The notes: generated by a model not told the origin, from the sequence alone. Counted from the stretch's first letter, positions 11,399 through 21,159 are shown. The stretch: 64,000 bases of DNA from Nocardioides potassii (GCF_021648885.1 NZ_JAKJHZ010000009.1:124001-188000), one strand, 5' to 3'. Numbers and translations: made by a program.

Positions 11399-12255
11399 CG
11401 GGACGCGACGGACCTCTCGGCGATCTCGACGATGTTGCTCAGCAGCATCGCGCGGGTCATCGGGCCGACGCCCTTGGGGTTGGGCGAGACCCAGCCGGCG
11501 ACGTCCCAGACGCCGGGGTCGACGTCGCCGGTGACCTTGCCGTCGACGCGGGAGACGCCCACGTCGAGGACGGCCGCGCCGGGCTTGACCATGTCGGCGG
11601 TGATGATGCCGGGCACGCCCGCGGCGGCTACGACGATGTCGGCGGTGCGCACGTGTGCGGCGAGGTCGCGGGTGCCGGTGTGGCACAGGGTCACCGTGGC
11701 GTTCTCCGAGCGACGGGTGAGCAGCAGGCCGAGGGGGCGACCGACCGTGATGCCACGACCGACGACGACCACCTCGGCGCCGGCGATCTCGACACCGTGG
11801 CGGCGCAGCAGCTCGATCGAGCCGACCGGCGTGCACGGCAGCGGGCCGGCCTCGCCGAGGACCAGCTTGCCGAGGTTGGTCGGGTGCAGCCCGTCGACGT
11901 CCTTGTCGGGGTCGACGCGCGACAGGAGGGCGAACTCGTCGAGGCCCGTCGGCTGCTGGACGATGAAGCCGGTGCAGGCGTCGTCGGCGTTGAGCTCGTC
12001 GATGACGGCCTCCACCTCGGCCTGCGAGGCCGTCGCCGGGAGGTCGCGGCGGATCGAGGTGATGCCGATCTCGGCGCAGTCCTTGTGCTTCGCGCCGACG
12101 TACCAGTGCGACCCGGGATCGTCACCGACCAGCACGGTGCCGAGACCCGGCACCACGCCCTTGTCCTTGAGGTCCGCGACCCGCTGCGCGAGCTCCGCCT
12201 TGATGGTCCGCAGGGTGGCTGCGCCGTCCAGGGTCTGTGCCGTCACGTCGGTCAT
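11395..12255 (-). CDS. folD: Bifunctional methylenetetrahydrofolate dehydrogenase/cyclohydrolase
   Basis: 286-residue enzyme that interconverts 5,10-methylene-THF and 10-formyl-THF, the formyl donor used by PurN and PurH. Seen: substrate-loop Lys in [11 protein letters not shown] near residue 55, [17 protein letters not shown] near 120, [16 protein letters not shown] for NADP binding, and [16 protein letters not shown] near 265. The second Gly of the usual PGGVGPMT box is Lys here, a variation in a loop rather than a catalytic residue. ATG 12255 is 14 bp after purH. The gene order purN-purH-folD groups formyl supply with formyl use. Confidence 0.96.
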   Translation of the reverse strand: MTDVTAQTLDGAATLRTIKAELAQRVADLKDKGVVPGLGTVLVGDDPGSHWYVGAKHKDCAEIGITSIRRDLPATASQAEVEAVIDELNADDACTGFIVQQPTGLDEFALLSRVDPDKDVDGLHPTNLGKLVLGEAGPLPCTPVGSIELLRRHGVEIAGAEVVVVGRGITVGRPLGLLLTRRSENATVTLCHTGTRDLAAHVRTADIVVAAAGVPGIITADMVKPGAAVLDVGVSRVDGKVTGDVDPGVWDVAGWVSPNPKGVGPMTRAMLLSNIVEIAERSVASR

Positions 12256-12269
12256 CCTAGGGAGTCGGG

Positions 12270-13841
12270 TCAGTGGAAGAAGTGGCGCGCGCCGGTGAGG
12301 TACATCGTCACGCCGGCGGCCTCGCACGCCGCGACGACCTCCTCGTCGCGCACCGAGCCGCCGGGCTGGACTATCGCGCGCACGCCGGCGTCGATGAGGA
12401 TCTGCGGGCCGTCGGCGAACGGGAAGAACGCATCGGACGCGGCGACCGCGGAGGTGACCCGCTCCCCCGCGCGCTCGACCGCGAGGCGGCAGGAGTCGAC
12501 CCGGTTCACCTGGCCCATGCCGACGCCGACCGAGGCGCCGTCGGCGGCGAGCAGGATCGCGTTGGACTTCACCGCGCGGCAGGCGCGCCACGCGAACGCG
12601 AGGTCGGCGAGCACCTCGTCGGAGGCGGCCTCGCCGGTGGCGAGCGTCCAGGTCGACGGGTCGTCGCCGTCGGCGGAGAGCACGTCGCGGTGCTGCAGGA
12701 GCAGACCGCCGGAGATCGCGCGCGTCTCGGTGCCGCCGGGCGCGAGCGGCGGGCACTCGAGGACGCGGATGTTCTTCTTCGCCTGCAGCGCCTCGATGGC
12801 GCCGTCCTCGTAGCCCGGCGCGACGATGACCTCGGTGAAGATCTCGGCGACCTGCTCGGCCATCGCGACCGAGACCGGCACGTTGGTGGCGATCACGCCG
12901 CCGAACGCGCTGACCGGGTCGCACGCGTGGGCCTTGCGGTGGGCGTCGGCGACGTCGTCCCCGATCGCGATGCCGCACGGGTTGGCGTGCTTGATGATCG
13001 CGACCGCCGGCTCGCTGAAGTCGTACGCCGCCCGGCGGGCCGCGTCGGCATCGACGTAGTTGTTGTAGGACATCTCCTTGCCGTGGTGCTGCGTCGCCTG
13101 CGCCAGGCCGGGGCCGCCAGGCAGGAAGCCGTTGCTGTACAGCGCGGCGCCCTGGTGCGGGTTCTCGCCGTAGCGCAGCACGGCCTCCTTGTCCCACGTC
13201 GCGCCCATCCAGGCCGGGAATCCCGAGCCCTCGGACGTGTCGGTGAGCACGTTGCCCATCCACGACGCGACGTGGACGTCGTACGTCGCCGTGTGCACGA
13301 ACGCCTCGGCGGCGAGGCGCTGCCGCTCGGCCAGCGTGAAGCCGCCGGCGGCCACGGCGGCCAGCACGTCGTCGTACGCCGCGGGCGAGGTGACGATGGC
13401 GACGCTGGGGTGGTTCTTGGCGGCGGCGCGCACCATCGACGGCCCGCCGATGTCGATCTGCTCCACGCACTCGTCGGGGCCGGCGCCGGAGGCGACGGTC
13501 TGCGTGAACGGGTAGAGGTTGCTGACGACGAGGTCGAACGGCTCGACGCCGAGCTCCTCGAGCTGCGCGACGTGGGAGTCGAGGCGGCGGTCGGCGAGGA
13601 TCCCGGCGTGCACGCGCGGGTGCAGCGTCTTGACCCGGCCGTCGAGGCACTCGGGGAACCCGGTGAGGTCCTCGACCTTGGTGACGGGCAGGCCGAGCGA
13701 CTCGATCAGCGCGGCGGACCCGCCGGTGGAGACGAGCTCGACGCCGGCGTCGTGCAGGCCGCGGACGAGGTCGTCGAGGCCGGCCTTGTCGTAGACGGAC
13801 ACGAGCGCACGGCGGATCGGGATGCGGTTCTCAGCGGACAC
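12270..13841 (-). CDS. purH: Bifunctional AICAR transformylase/IMP cyclohydrolase
   Basis: 523-residue enzyme for the last two steps of IMP synthesis. The N-terminal MGS-like cyclohydrolase domain ([41 protein letters not shown]) is followed by the transformylase domain, with KHANPCG near 310 and [14 protein letters not shown] near 435. The GTG at 13841 has GAGGAG eight bases upstream. That Shine-Dalgarno sequence lies in the expression platform of the upstream ZTP-type riboswitch. It is followed closely by folD. Confidence 0.97.
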   Translation of the reverse strand: MSAENRIPIRRALVSVYDKAGLDDLVRGLHDAGVELVSTGGSAALIESLGLPVTKVEDLTGFPECLDGRVKTLHPRVHAGILADRRLDSHVAQLEELGVEPFDLVVSNLYPFTQTVASGAGPDECVEQIDIGGPSMVRAAAKNHPSVAIVTSPAAYDDVLAAVAAGGFTLAERQRLAAEAFVHTATYDVHVASWMGNVLTDTSEGSGFPAWMGATWDKEAVLRYGENPHQGAALYSNGFLPGGPGLAQATQHHGKEMSYNNYVDADAARRAAYDFSEPAVAIIKHANPCGIAIGDDVADAHRKAHACDPVSAFGGVIATNVPVSVAMAEQVAEIFTEVIVAPGYEDGAIEALQAKKNIRVLECPPLAPGGTETRAISGGLLLQHRDVLSADGDDPSTWTLATGEAASDEVLADLAFAWRACRAVKSNAILLAADGASVGVGMGQVNRVDSCRLAVERAGERVTSAVAASDAFFPFADGPQILIDAGVRAIVQPGGSVRDEEVVAACEAAGVTMYLTGARHFFH

Positions 13842-13867
13842 GGGGACTCCTCGGACGGTGGTCGAGT

Positions 13868-13943
13868 CGAGGGGACCCAGGCGTTCGACCCCCTCGCGCG
13901 TCACTCCCTGGTGGTCACCCACCTGCGCCAGTCGTGTGGCAGC
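13868..13943 (-). ncRNA. ZTP (pfl) riboswitch upstream of purH
   Basis: In the purN-purH gap the minus strand reads, in order, ACACGACTGGCG, AGGTGGGTGACCACC, AGGGAG, GGGTCGAACGCCTGGG. This order of CGACUGGCG, a GGUGG hairpin and terminal CGCCUGGG matches the pfl/ZTP aptamer as I recall it. The aptamer senses ZMP/ZTP, the formylation-arrest alarmone whose monophosphate is the PurH substrate. It starts 4 bases after the purN stop. A CCCTCG segment just past the aptamer can pair with CGAGG in the purH Shine-Dalgarno sequence, so control is probably at translation. A covariance-model search would confirm it. Confidence 0.75.
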
Positions 13944-13946
13944 AGA

Positions 13947-14564
13947 CTAGCGAGCGCCGGCGCCGATGCGAACCCGGCGGCCCTCCACCGCGATGCCCTC
14001 GCGCGCGATCCGGCCGACGGAGTCGACGAGCATCGCCCGCTCGGCGGTCTTGATCCGCTCGTGCAGCGACGTGACGTCGTCGTCCTCGGCCACCTCGACC
14101 GGCACCTGCGCGACGATCGGGCCGGTGTCGACGCCGTCGTCGACCACGAAGAGCGTCGCGCCGGTCACCTTGACGCCGTGCTCGAGGGCGTCGCGCGGGC
14201 CGTGCATGCCCGGGAAGGCCGGGCACAGCGCAGGGTGCGTGTTGAGGGTCAGGAACCTCGCCAGGAAGTCGGGCGCGAGCAGCTTCATGAAGCCGGCCGA
14301 CACCACGAGGTCGGGCTCGAAGGCACCGACCTTGTCGGCGATCGCCCGGTCCCAGTGCTCGCGCGAGGTGTAGTCGTCGACGCGCGCCACGAAGGTCGGG
14401 ACGCCGGCGCGGTCGGCTCGCACCAGTCCCTCGATCCCGTCCCGGTCGGCGCCGACCGCGACCACCCGGGCGCCGTACGACGGGTCGGCACAGGCGTCGA
14501 GCAGGGCCTGCAGGTTGGTGCCGGAGCCCGAGACGAGGACGACGAGGCGCGCGGGGCGGTTCAC
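13947..14564 (-). CDS. purN: Phosphoribosylglycinamide formyltransferase
   Basis: 205-residue GART that transfers formyl from 10-formyl-THF to GAR. Motifs: VSGSGTNLQALLD at the N-terminus (phosphate loop); NTHPALCPAFPGMHG with the catalytic Asn-His pair near residue 108; and the Asp-containing TGATLFVVDDGVDTGPI near 139. The GTG at 14564 begins VNRPARLVVLVSGSG and lies 10 bp after the YibE/F stop; the longer frame overlaps that gene. It sits immediately upstream of the ZTP-type riboswitch. Confidence 0.96.
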   Translation of the reverse strand: MNRPARLVVLVSGSGTNLQALLDACADPSYGARVVAVGADRDGIEGLVRADRAGVPTFVARVDDYTSREHWDRAIADKVGAFEPDLVVSAGFMKLLAPDFLARFLTLNTHPALCPAFPGMHGPRDALEHGVKVTGATLFVVDDGVDTGPIVAQVPVEVAEDDDVTSLHERIKTAERAMLVDSVGRIAREGIAVEGRRVRIGAGAR

Positions 14565-14574
14565 GCCCCAGATC

Positions 14575-15765
14575 CTAGGCGCGGTGGGACGGCGCAGGCG
14601 CAGCCGTCCGCTCCCGGAGCAGGCGGCTCGCGACGAGTGCGGCGATGCCGGTCGTGACGGGGACGGCCGCGAGGATCCCGAGTCCACCGACGAGGCCGCG
14701 CACCACCTCCTGCGCCACGACCTCCTGGCTGACCGCGATCCCGAACGGCAGCTGGAGGGCGGAGAACACCAGCATCAGCGGCAGCGTCGCACCGACGTAG
14801 GCGAGGACGAGCGTGTTGACCGTCGATGCGGCGTGCGAGCGGCCGATGCGCATCGCCCGAGCGAAGAGCGAGCGCGCGCTGGAGGTGGGGTCGAGGTCGG
14901 CGAGCTCCCAGACCGCCCAGGTCTGCGTGACCGTGACGTCGTCGAGCACGCCGAGGGCGCCGATGACCAGCCCGGCGAGCAGCAGCCCGCGGAGGTCGAC
15001 CTGGGCGGCGATGCCGGAGATGTACTGGCTGCCCTCGTCGACCTGCCCGGTGAAGTGGCCGACGCGGGTGAACGCCCAGCCGAGGACGCCGATGACCACG
15101 AGCGAGACGAGCGTGCCGAGCATCGCGACCGTCGAGCGGACGTCGAAGCCGTGCGAGAGGTAGAGCGTGACCAGCATGATCGCGGCGGCCGTCACCACCG
15201 CGACCGCCAGCGGCGAGGAGCCCTCCATGATCGCGGGCAGGGTGAACAGCGCGATGAGCACGAGGGAGTACGCCAGGCTCGCGAGGGCTCCGATGCCGCG
15301 CCAGCGCGACAGCACGAGGACGCCGACGGCGAAGAGCACCAGCAGCGTGAGCAGCGGGCGTCCGCGGTCGAAGTCCTGGAAGGCGTAGCGCTCGCCCTCG
15401 GGCGCCTGCGGGGCGTAGGACACGACGATGCGGTCGCCCACGGCTACCTCAGGGGCTCCCGGGCCGTAGGGCATGAGCGCCTCGGCCGCACCGGGTGCGC
15501 CCGGACCGCTGACGAGGTCGACCTGCGCCAGCCGGCAGCCGTCGACGTCGTTGCGGCACTCGCCGATCCCCGTGACGACGGCCTTGCCGCGCTCGACGTC
15601 GGTGCCCACCCCGGTGACCTGCAGGTCGCCGTCGGGCCAGAGCACCGCGAGCCCGGCGACGGTCGCCAGGACGAGCGGGGCGACGAGGAGCGCGACCAGC
15701 ACCCGCAACCGTCGCGGGGCAGGGCCGAGCGACGGCCGGTCGCCGTGACCGTGACCTGCTCCCAC
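14575..15765 (-). CDS. YibE/F-family membrane protein
   Basis: 396-residue multi-pass protein. After a short cytoplasmic N-terminus and first helix comes an extracytoplasmic stretch (about residues 50-135), then about seven helices. The family segment IAAQVDLRGLLLAGLVIGALGVLDDVTVTQ is clear, as is ASTVNTLVLAYVGATLPLML. The biochemical role of YibE/F is not established. The GTG at 15765 follows the DUF6350 stop by one base (TGACGTG), with AGAGGAC upstream, showing tight coupling. Confidence 0.82.
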   Translation of the reverse strand: MGAGHGHGDRPSLGPAPRRLRVLVALLVAPLVLATVAGLAVLWPDGDLQVTGVGTDVERGKAVVTGIGECRNDVDGCRLAQVDLVSGPGAPGAAEALMPYGPGAPEVAVGDRIVVSYAPQAPEGERYAFQDFDRGRPLLTLLVLFAVGVLVLSRWRGIGALASLAYSLVLIALFTLPAIMEGSSPLAVAVVTAAAIMLVTLYLSHGFDVRSTVAMLGTLVSLVVIGVLGWAFTRVGHFTGQVDEGSQYISGIAAQVDLRGLLLAGLVIGALGVLDDVTVTQTWAVWELADLDPTSSARSLFARAMRIGRSHAASTVNTLVLAYVGATLPLMLVFSALQLPFGIAVSQEVVAQEVVRGLVGGLGILAAVPVTTGIAALVASRLLRERTAAPAPSHRA

Positions 15766-15766
15766 G

Positions 15767-17092
15767 TCAGTCCTCTGCGGGGGCAGCAGGCGTGGTGGGC
15801 TCGTCGGGCCCGACAGGCTCGTCCCGCTCGTCGACCGCGGAGGGATCAGGCCACGCGCGGTTGGAGCGCCACACCAGGAGCGCGACGAGGGAGGCACCGA
15901 GGAGCGCGCCCACACCGCAGGCGGTCACCGCGTGGACCAGCACGTCACGCGTGAAGGGTCCGACGAAGCGCATCCGGCCCGGGCCGGCGGCCCCGCCGGA
16001 GATCGAGGCGAGGACCGCGAAGCCGACACCGGCGACCAGCCCGCCGCCGCAGCCGGCGAGGGCGACCTGGTCCCAGGTCAGTGGACGCGGACGGAGCGTC
16101 CGGAAGGCGGCGACCGCGGCCACGAGCGGCGGGACCAGCATCGTCGCGCCGACCCAGCCGGCCGGCGTACCGGCCGACGGCAGGGCTGCGAGCAGCGGGA
16201 CGACCGGCAGCGGGCCGACGACGACCGCCGCGGGCGAGACCACGGTGGCCCCACCGACGGCGAAGCCCGGCCCGAGCAGGAAGGAGCCGGCGAAGAGCGC
16301 GGCGTTGGGCGCGAAGGCGGCGTTGACGACGGCGTAGAGGCCGGCCTCGGCCGGGCTCGGGTGGAGGCTCGACGTCATCGTCGCCGCCTCTCCGAACGAC
16401 ACCACCAGCGCCAGCACGAAGGTCAGCATCGAGACGAGGAGCAGCAGGCGCAGGACCGCGCCCGCGACGGCCGCTCCCGCACGCACGGTGGGAGGCAGAA
16501 GTGCCGCCCAGATGGCGGCGCGGCCGGACCCGGTCGCGACGGCGGGGGCACCCACGAGGGCGGTCATCGCGACGGTCCAGGCGAGCACGTGCGGCACCGA
16601 CGGGTCGGCCGTCGTCCCGGCCGCGAGGGTGGCGACGACGATCGCGACGACGACGTAGCCGGCGAAGAAGGTGGTGACGGCGATCGGAACGGTGAGGTCA
16701 CGCTCGCCGTCGGAGATCCGGTCGGCGTCGGGACCGTGGCTCGAGATCGCGTCACCGACGCGGTGGCCGATGCGCCACATCGACCACACGATCATCGCGG
16801 TGACGCCGAGCGGCACGATCGTGACGCGGGCGCCCTCGATGGTGACGCCCGAGCCGTGCCCGGCCAGCCACGCCAGCGCGCCCACCCGCATCCCGTCACG
16901 CGGGGCGCCGTGGACGCCGGCGTCGGTGACGAACCAGCCGATCACGCCCAGGGCGAGGAGGACGACCAGCGGAGCCAGGGCCGCGCACGCACCACCGACG
17001 GTGGCGATGAGGACGAGCGGCCGCTGGCGGGGCGGGGCGTTCCGGGCAGCCCTGTTGCGGGCACTGTCGGGACGGGTCAGCAGCGACGTCAT
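15767..17092 (-). CDS. DUF6350 membrane protein (PerM-like)
   Basis: 441-residue protein with about ten hydrophobic helices and a charged, acidic C-terminal tail. Composition, length and its position upstream of purN-purH match the actinobacterial DUF6350 family. The mycobacterial member PerM (Rv0955) lies directly before purN and purH and affects cell division under stress. Assignment rests on architecture and synteny more than on a catalytic motif. ATG 17092 begins MTSLLTRPDSARN. It is the first gene of the purine operon and divergent from the sigma-like gene. Confidence 0.72.
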   Translation of the reverse strand: MTSLLTRPDSARNRAARNAPPRQRPLVLIATVGGACAALAPLVVLLALGVIGWFVTDAGVHGAPRDGMRVGALAWLAGHGSGVTIEGARVTIVPLGVTAMIVWSMWRIGHRVGDAISSHGPDADRISDGERDLTVPIAVTTFFAGYVVVAIVVATLAAGTTADPSVPHVLAWTVAMTALVGAPAVATGSGRAAIWAALLPPTVRAGAAVAGAVLRLLLLVSMLTFVLALVVSFGEAATMTSSLHPSPAEAGLYAVVNAAFAPNAALFAGSFLLGPGFAVGGATVVSPAAVVVGPLPVVPLLAALPSAGTPAGWVGATMLVPPLVAAVAAFRTLRPRPLTWDQVALAGCGGGLVAGVGFAVLASISGGAAGPGRMRFVGPFTRDVLVHAVTACGVGALLGASLVALLVWRSNRAWPDPSAVDERDEPVGPDEPTTPAAPAED

Positions 17093-17215
17093 GGCCGATC
17101 CATCATCACCCGGCACCCGCGGCTGCCGGTGCTCCCACGCCGCACTCCCGGCCCTCCGGGGTCCGGCCGGGATCGATGTGCGCCGCGTGTGCCGCTCCCG
17201 TACCGTGGACGGGTC

Positions 17216-19108
17216 ATGAGGAGCCCCGAGACCTTCGACGCCTACTACGTCGAGACACGTTCGCGCCTCCTGCACGAGGCGTACGCCCTCACCGGCGACG
17301 CGCCGGCCGCCCGGGCCGCCGTGCGGGACGCCTTCGTCGTCACGTGGCACCACTGGCGCAAGGTCGGTCCCCTCGACGACCGCGACGCCTACGTCCGCCC
17401 GCTCGCGTTCCGTCGGGCGCGGCGCCGGCACACCGCCCGCATCTGGCACCGCGACAAGTCGCTGGCCCCCGAGGTGCGCGCCACCCTCGACGCCCTCGCG
17501 AAGCTGACCCCGCGGCAGCGCGAGCTGCTGGTGCTCAACGGCCTCTCGTCACTCTCCCTGACCGAGATCGGCCGCATGGTCGGCCTCCCCCGCTCCGACG
17601 CCGAGCGGGAGCTGCAGACGGCGACGTCCCAGTTCGCGCTGGCGCGCGACGTGCAGACGACCGACGTACGCCGCCTGCTCGCCGAGCTCGCCACGCCGCT
17701 GGAGGACATCCGGTGGCCCCGCGCGACCGTCATCCGGCGCGCCGGGGCGGCGCGACGTCGTACGCACACCGTGATCGGCGCCGGGGTGGCGGCGGCCGCG
17801 CTGCTCGTCTCCGGCTCCCTGGTGGCGACCGGCGCCGACGCCGAGCCGACCAGCCTGCGCGAGGAGAAGGCGTCCGCCGGTGTCACCGTCCACGCGCCCG
17901 AGCCGGCCGGCACGACGGGCGAGCCGCTCATCGACGAGGCGGCGCTGCTCTCGCCGACCCAGGCGGAGCGGTTCGGGACCGGGCTCGACTGGTCGGAGAC
18001 CGCCACCACGGACAACCTCTCCGGCGACGGCCTGCTCGCTCCCTGCCAGCGCGAGCGCTTCGCGGACCCCGACGGCGTCACTGCACTCGCCCGTACCTGG
18101 GAGGGCTCCGAGACGCGGAAGGTCGCGGCGAAGGGCACCGCGAAGGGCAAGAAGAAGGGCACCACCACGCAGACCCGGGTGACGTCGACCGCCGTGGAGA
18201 TGGTGGAGATGTCGCGCGACGCCGACCGGGCGGCGACCGCCTTCGAGACCGCGTCGGTCTGGTACGCCGGGTGCGCCGACCCGCGCACCCAGCTCCTCGA
18301 CACCCGGACCGTGAAGCGCGTCGGGGACGAGGCCCGCGCGCTGCGGCTGCGGACGTGGGGCAAGCAGAAGTCGACGCTCACCGTCGGCCTCGCCCGCACC
18401 GGGAGCATGGTGGTCACCACCGTCGTGCGCAGCGACGGCCGACCGCCCAGTGACAAGGCGACGCTCACCGGGCTCGCCGCCTCGGTCAACGCCCTCTGCG
18501 GCACCGACGGCGCGGGCGCGTGCGCGGGACGGGCACGGTCCACCCGGACCGCTCCCCTCGACATCGGCTCGCCGCCGGGCTTCCTGTCGGTCGTCGACCT
18601 GCCGCCGGTCGCCTCCGTCCGCGGCCCGTGGGTCGGCACGGACCCCGAGAAGGCGCGCACCAACTTCGCCGCCACCCGCTGCGACCGGACGAGCTTCACC
18701 GGCGGCGGCATCTCGCGTGCGAAGACCCGCACCTTCGTCTTCCTCGAGACCCCCAACGCCACCCAGCTCGGCCTGACGCAGACGATCGGCGAGATGAGCC
18801 CGGCCCGGGCGAGGAAGTTCGTCGAGACCGTCCGCACCCGGATCCGCCAGTGCGGCCAGGCCAACCTCGGCACGTCGGTGACCCCGCTCGCCTCGTCGTC
18901 GACGAAGACGACGGACCTCAGCGTCTGGGCGCTGTCGATCGAGCTCAACGACAGCGAATCGTTCCCGTTCCTGATGGCGATCGTGCGGGACGGCACGGCC
19001 GTCTCGCAGCTCGGGTTCGCCCCGGTCCGGGACATGACGATGTCGCGGGACGACTTCGTGGCCCTCGCCCGGCGCATGGTCGAGCGGCTCGAGGCACTCC
19101 CCCGCTGA
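17216..19108 (+). CDS. Sigma-70-like protein fused to transmembrane and extracytoplasmic domain
   Basis: 630-residue protein. Residues 5-80 resemble ECF sigma region 2. Residues 90-145 give a region-4-like helix-turn-helix (LAKLTPRQRELLVLNGLSSL, then LTEIGRMVGLPRSDAERELQ). A hydrophobic helix follows at 185-206 (VIGAGVAAAALLVSGSLVAT). The remaining 420 residues would lie outside the cell. They contain six cysteines and two similar modules of about 200 residues, resembling the PknH-type extracellular sensor fold (inferred from Cys spacing and style). No separate anti-sigma factor is adjacent. The ATG at 17216 gives the sigma-like start; a longer in-frame extension antisense to the DUF6350 gene is rejected. 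TACCGT lies nine bases before it. Confidence 0.72.
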   Translation: MRSPETFDAYYVETRSRLLHEAYALTGDAPAARAAVRDAFVVTWHHWRKVGPLDDRDAYVRPLAFRRARRRHTARIWHRDKSLAPEVRATLDALAKLTPRQRELLVLNGLSSLSLTEIGRMVGLPRSDAERELQTATSQFALARDVQTTDVRRLLAELATPLEDIRWPRATVIRRAGAARRRTHTVIGAGVAAAALLVSGSLVATGADAEPTSLREEKASAGVTVHAPEPAGTTGEPLIDEAALLSPTQAERFGTGLDWSETATTDNLSGDGLLAPCQRERFADPDGVTALARTWEGSETRKVAAKGTAKGKKKGTTTQTRVTSTAVEMVEMSRDADRAATAFETASVWYAGCADPRTQLLDTRTVKRVGDEARALRLRTWGKQKSTLTVGLARTGSMVVTTVVRSDGRPPSDKATLTGLAASVNALCGTDGAGACAGRARSTRTAPLDIGSPPGFLSVVDLPPVASVRGPWVGTDPEKARTNFAATRCDRTSFTGGGISRAKTRTFVFLETPNATQLGLTQTIGEMSPARARKFVETVRTRIRQCGQANLGTSVTPLASSSTKTTDLSVWALSIELNDSESFPFLMAIVRDGTAVSQLGFAPVRDMTMSRDDFVALARRMVERLEALPR

Positions 19109-19161
19109 ACGATCCCGGCTGATGAGGCAACCTTTTCGCCACGTGGGGTGTCTCAGGTGTC

Positions 19162-19878
19162 ATGAGGTCCTCCGCTCGGCTGCTCGGCGCGGCCCTGGCG
19201 TGCGCGCTGGCGCTCGCCGGGTGCGGCAGCGGGCCGTCTGACGAGTCGTCGTCCGGCACGGACACCTCGGGCGCTGACCGTACGACGCTCGAGCAGGTCA
19301 CGCCGACGCCGGCCACCGGGATCCCGGACGACTTCCCCCTGTCCGCGGGCATGGGCGGCCCCGGTGACACGATCCCGACCTCGCGCACCGGCACCGGACT
19401 GAGGGACCTCGAGCTGTGCGGCACTTCCCCGCTGCGCGGACTGGGCACCCGCGACCGGATGGTCGCCGACAACAGCGGCGGCGAGGCGCTCCACACGCGC
19501 GAGCTGGTGCTGCTCGGCAGCCCCGACGAGGCCGCGCAGGTGGCGCAGGCCTACACCGACCTCGCCAACGGTTGCGACCACGCGCACGGCGGCCGGATGG
19601 AGACGACGTCCGAGGTGCGTGACTCGCCGTTCGGCCCGGCGCCCGCGGCGGTGCTCGTGCAGGGCTTCGACTTCGGTGGCGAGCCGGGTGCCGGGCACGT
19701 CGTCGTGCACGTCGTACCGGTCGGAGCAGCGCTGCTGGTGACCCAGATGTACGGCGAGTGGGCCGACGTGACCGAGGGGATCGACCAGACCACCGCGCTG
19801 CTGGCCGACGTCGTCGACGCGATGTCGGTGCTCGCCGGCGAGCGCGCGACCGCGGCCCAGAGCGGGGACGTCGAATGA
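19162..19878 (+). CDS. Lipoprotein, unknown function
   Basis: 238-residue predicted lipoprotein with signal peptide and lipobox ALALAGCGSG (Cys near residue 21), then a Ser/Thr/Asp-rich linker. The mature domain has two cysteines and resembles the modules in the C-terminal part of the preceding sigma-like protein (LVLLGSPDEAAQVAQAYTDLANGC, compared with its FETASVWYAGC), so both may belong to one surface sensing unit (inference). ATG 19162 is 53 bp after the sigma-like gene. The Shine-Dalgarno sequence is weak. Confidence 0.7.
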   Translation: MRSSARLLGAALACALALAGCGSGPSDESSSGTDTSGADRTTLEQVTPTPATGIPDDFPLSAGMGGPGDTIPTSRTGTGLRDLELCGTSPLRGLGTRDRMVADNSGGEALHTRELVLLGSPDEAAQVAQAYTDLANGCDHAHGGRMETTSEVRDSPFGPAPAAVLVQGFDFGGEPGAGHVVVHVVPVGAALLVTQMYGEWADVTEGIDQTTALLADVVDAMSVLAGERATAAQSGDVE

Positions 19879-20026
19879 CTCGGGTCGGTTCGGCGCGACT
19901 GATGGTGCAGACGTACGGTGAGGGCTCGCTCGCATCGCTGGACGAGCAGGCCGACGGGGTCACGGGGACCACGGAGCAGATCGTTCCGGCGACGTGTGTG
20001 TTCACGAAAACGGGGTGCTAGAAATC

Positions 20027-20257
20027 ATGTCCATTCCATCCACGCTGGCCACGTCGGCCTGCCCGACCCTTCCCTCGCCGCGCCGCGTCTCAGCGGTGGC
20101 GCCGGTCCGCCTGCTCGGCGCGCACGTCGTCTGGCGGATCCTGTGGGAGGCCCAGCGACCGGCTCGTCACCGCCACGGGCAGGAGCAGCCGAAATCGCCG
20201 ACGGCCCCGCAGGCTGACCTGCGGAGCCGTCTGGAGGCAGTGGACCAGAGCGCCTGA
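20027..20257 (+). CDS. Possible small basic protein, 76 aa
   Basis: Open frame starting MSIPSTLATSACPTLP and ending three bases before the convergent sucD stop. The region before it is less GC-rich than its surroundings (ACGAAAACGG, then TAGAAATC), which could be a promoter. No Shine-Dalgarno sequence is seen, and the frame contains the hairpin at 20200-20231 that looks like the sucD terminator. No family is recognised. It may be non-coding. Confidence 0.3.
   Translation: MSIPSTLATSACPTLPSPRRVSAVAPVRLLGAHVVWRILWEAQRPARHRHGQEQPKSPTAPQADLRSRLEAVDQSA
20200..20231. terminator. Stem-loop downstream of sucD
   Basis: Fourteen-bp arms (20200-20213 and 20218-20231) with one mismatch and a CTGA loop, 30 bp beyond the sucD stop. 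This is a strong intrinsic-terminator-like hairpin for the sucCD operon, without a long T-run. Confidence 0.75.
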
Positions 20258-20260
20258 AGG

Positions 20261-21142
20261 CTAGCCCTCGTTGAGGATGGCTCGCATCAGCGCGGCGGTC
20301 TCGGACGGCGTCTTGCCGACCTTGACCCCGGCGGCCTCCAGGGCCTCCTTCTTGGCCTGCGCGGTGCCCGACGAGCCGGACACGATGGCGCCGGCGTGGC
20401 CCATCGTCTTGCCCTCGGGAGCGGTGAAGCCGGCGACGTAGCCGACGACCGGCTTGGTCACGTGCTCCTTGATGTAGGCCGCGGCCCGCTCCTCGGCGTC
20501 TCCGCCGATCTCGCCGATCATCACGATCGCCTTGGTCTCCGGGTCGTTCTCGAAGGCCTCGAGCGCGTCGATGTGAGTGGTACCGATGATCGGGTCACCG
20601 CCGATGCCGATGGCGGTGGTGAAGCCGAAGTCCTTCAGCTCGTACATCATCTGGTAGGTCAGCGTGCCCGACTTCGAGACCAGGCCGATCGGCCCCTTGC
20701 CCGCGATCGTGTGCGGCGTGATGCCGGCCAGCGACTCCTCGGGCGTGATGATCCCGGGGCAGTTGGGGCCGATCATCCGGGTGGACTTGCCCTCGAGGTA
20801 GGCCACGACCTCGGCGGTGTCGAGGACCGGGACGCCCTCGGTGATGACCACGAGGAGCGGGATCTCGGCGTCGATGGCCTCGATGCAGGCGTCCTTGGTG
20901 AAGGCGGGCGGCACGAAGGCGACGGACACGTCGGCGCCCGTCTCCTTCATGGCCTCCTCGACGGTGCCGAAGACCGGCAGCTCCTTGCCGCCGAGCTCGA
21001 CCGTCGTACCGGCCTTGCGGGCGTTGACGCCGCCCACGATGTTGGCGCCCGACTCGACCATGAGGGTGGTGTGCTTCGCGCCCATCCCGCCCGTCATGCC
21101 CTGGACGATGATCTTGGAGTCCTTGTTGAGGTAGATGCTCAT
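20261..21142 (-). CDS. sucD: Succinyl-CoA synthetase, alpha subunit
   Basis: 293-residue subunit that binds CoA and carries the phosphohistidine. Seen: CoA-binding [16 protein letters not shown] at the N-terminus, [10 protein letters not shown] near 125, [17 protein letters not shown] near 153, and the active-site His in [14 protein letters not shown] near 243. With SucC it converts succinyl-CoA to succinate with NTP formation. It lies 17 bp downstream of sucC in one operon, and the terminator follows. Confidence 0.97.
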   Translation of the reverse strand: MSIYLNKDSKIIVQGMTGGMGAKHTTLMVESGANIVGGVNARKAGTTVELGGKELPVFGTVEEAMKETGADVSVAFVPPAFTKDACIEAIDAEIPLLVVITEGVPVLDTAEVVAYLEGKSTRMIGPNCPGIITPEESLAGITPHTIAGKGPIGLVSKSGTLTYQMMYELKDFGFTTAIGIGGDPIIGTTHIDALEAFENDPETKAIVMIGEIGGDAEERAAAYIKEHVTKPVVGYVAGFTAPEGKTMGHAGAIVSGSSGTAQAKKEALEAAGVKVGKTPSETAALMRAILNEG

Positions 21143-21159
21143 CTGCTCAGTTCTCTCTT

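Noticed and set aside
11395-13650. Apparent fusion of folD with a long N-terminal extension
   Set aside because: The extension is only the open frame opposite to purH's coding phase. The folD start at 12255 is clear.
15932-17215. 428-residue upstream extension of the sigma-like gene
   Set aside because: It runs antisense through the DUF6350 gene with low-complexity composition. The ATG at 17216 begins recognisable sequence.
19875-20021. 48-residue open frame overlapping the lipoprotein stop (ATGA)
   Set aside because: No Shine-Dalgarno sequence, family similarity or clear composition signal. The overlap alone is weak evidence.
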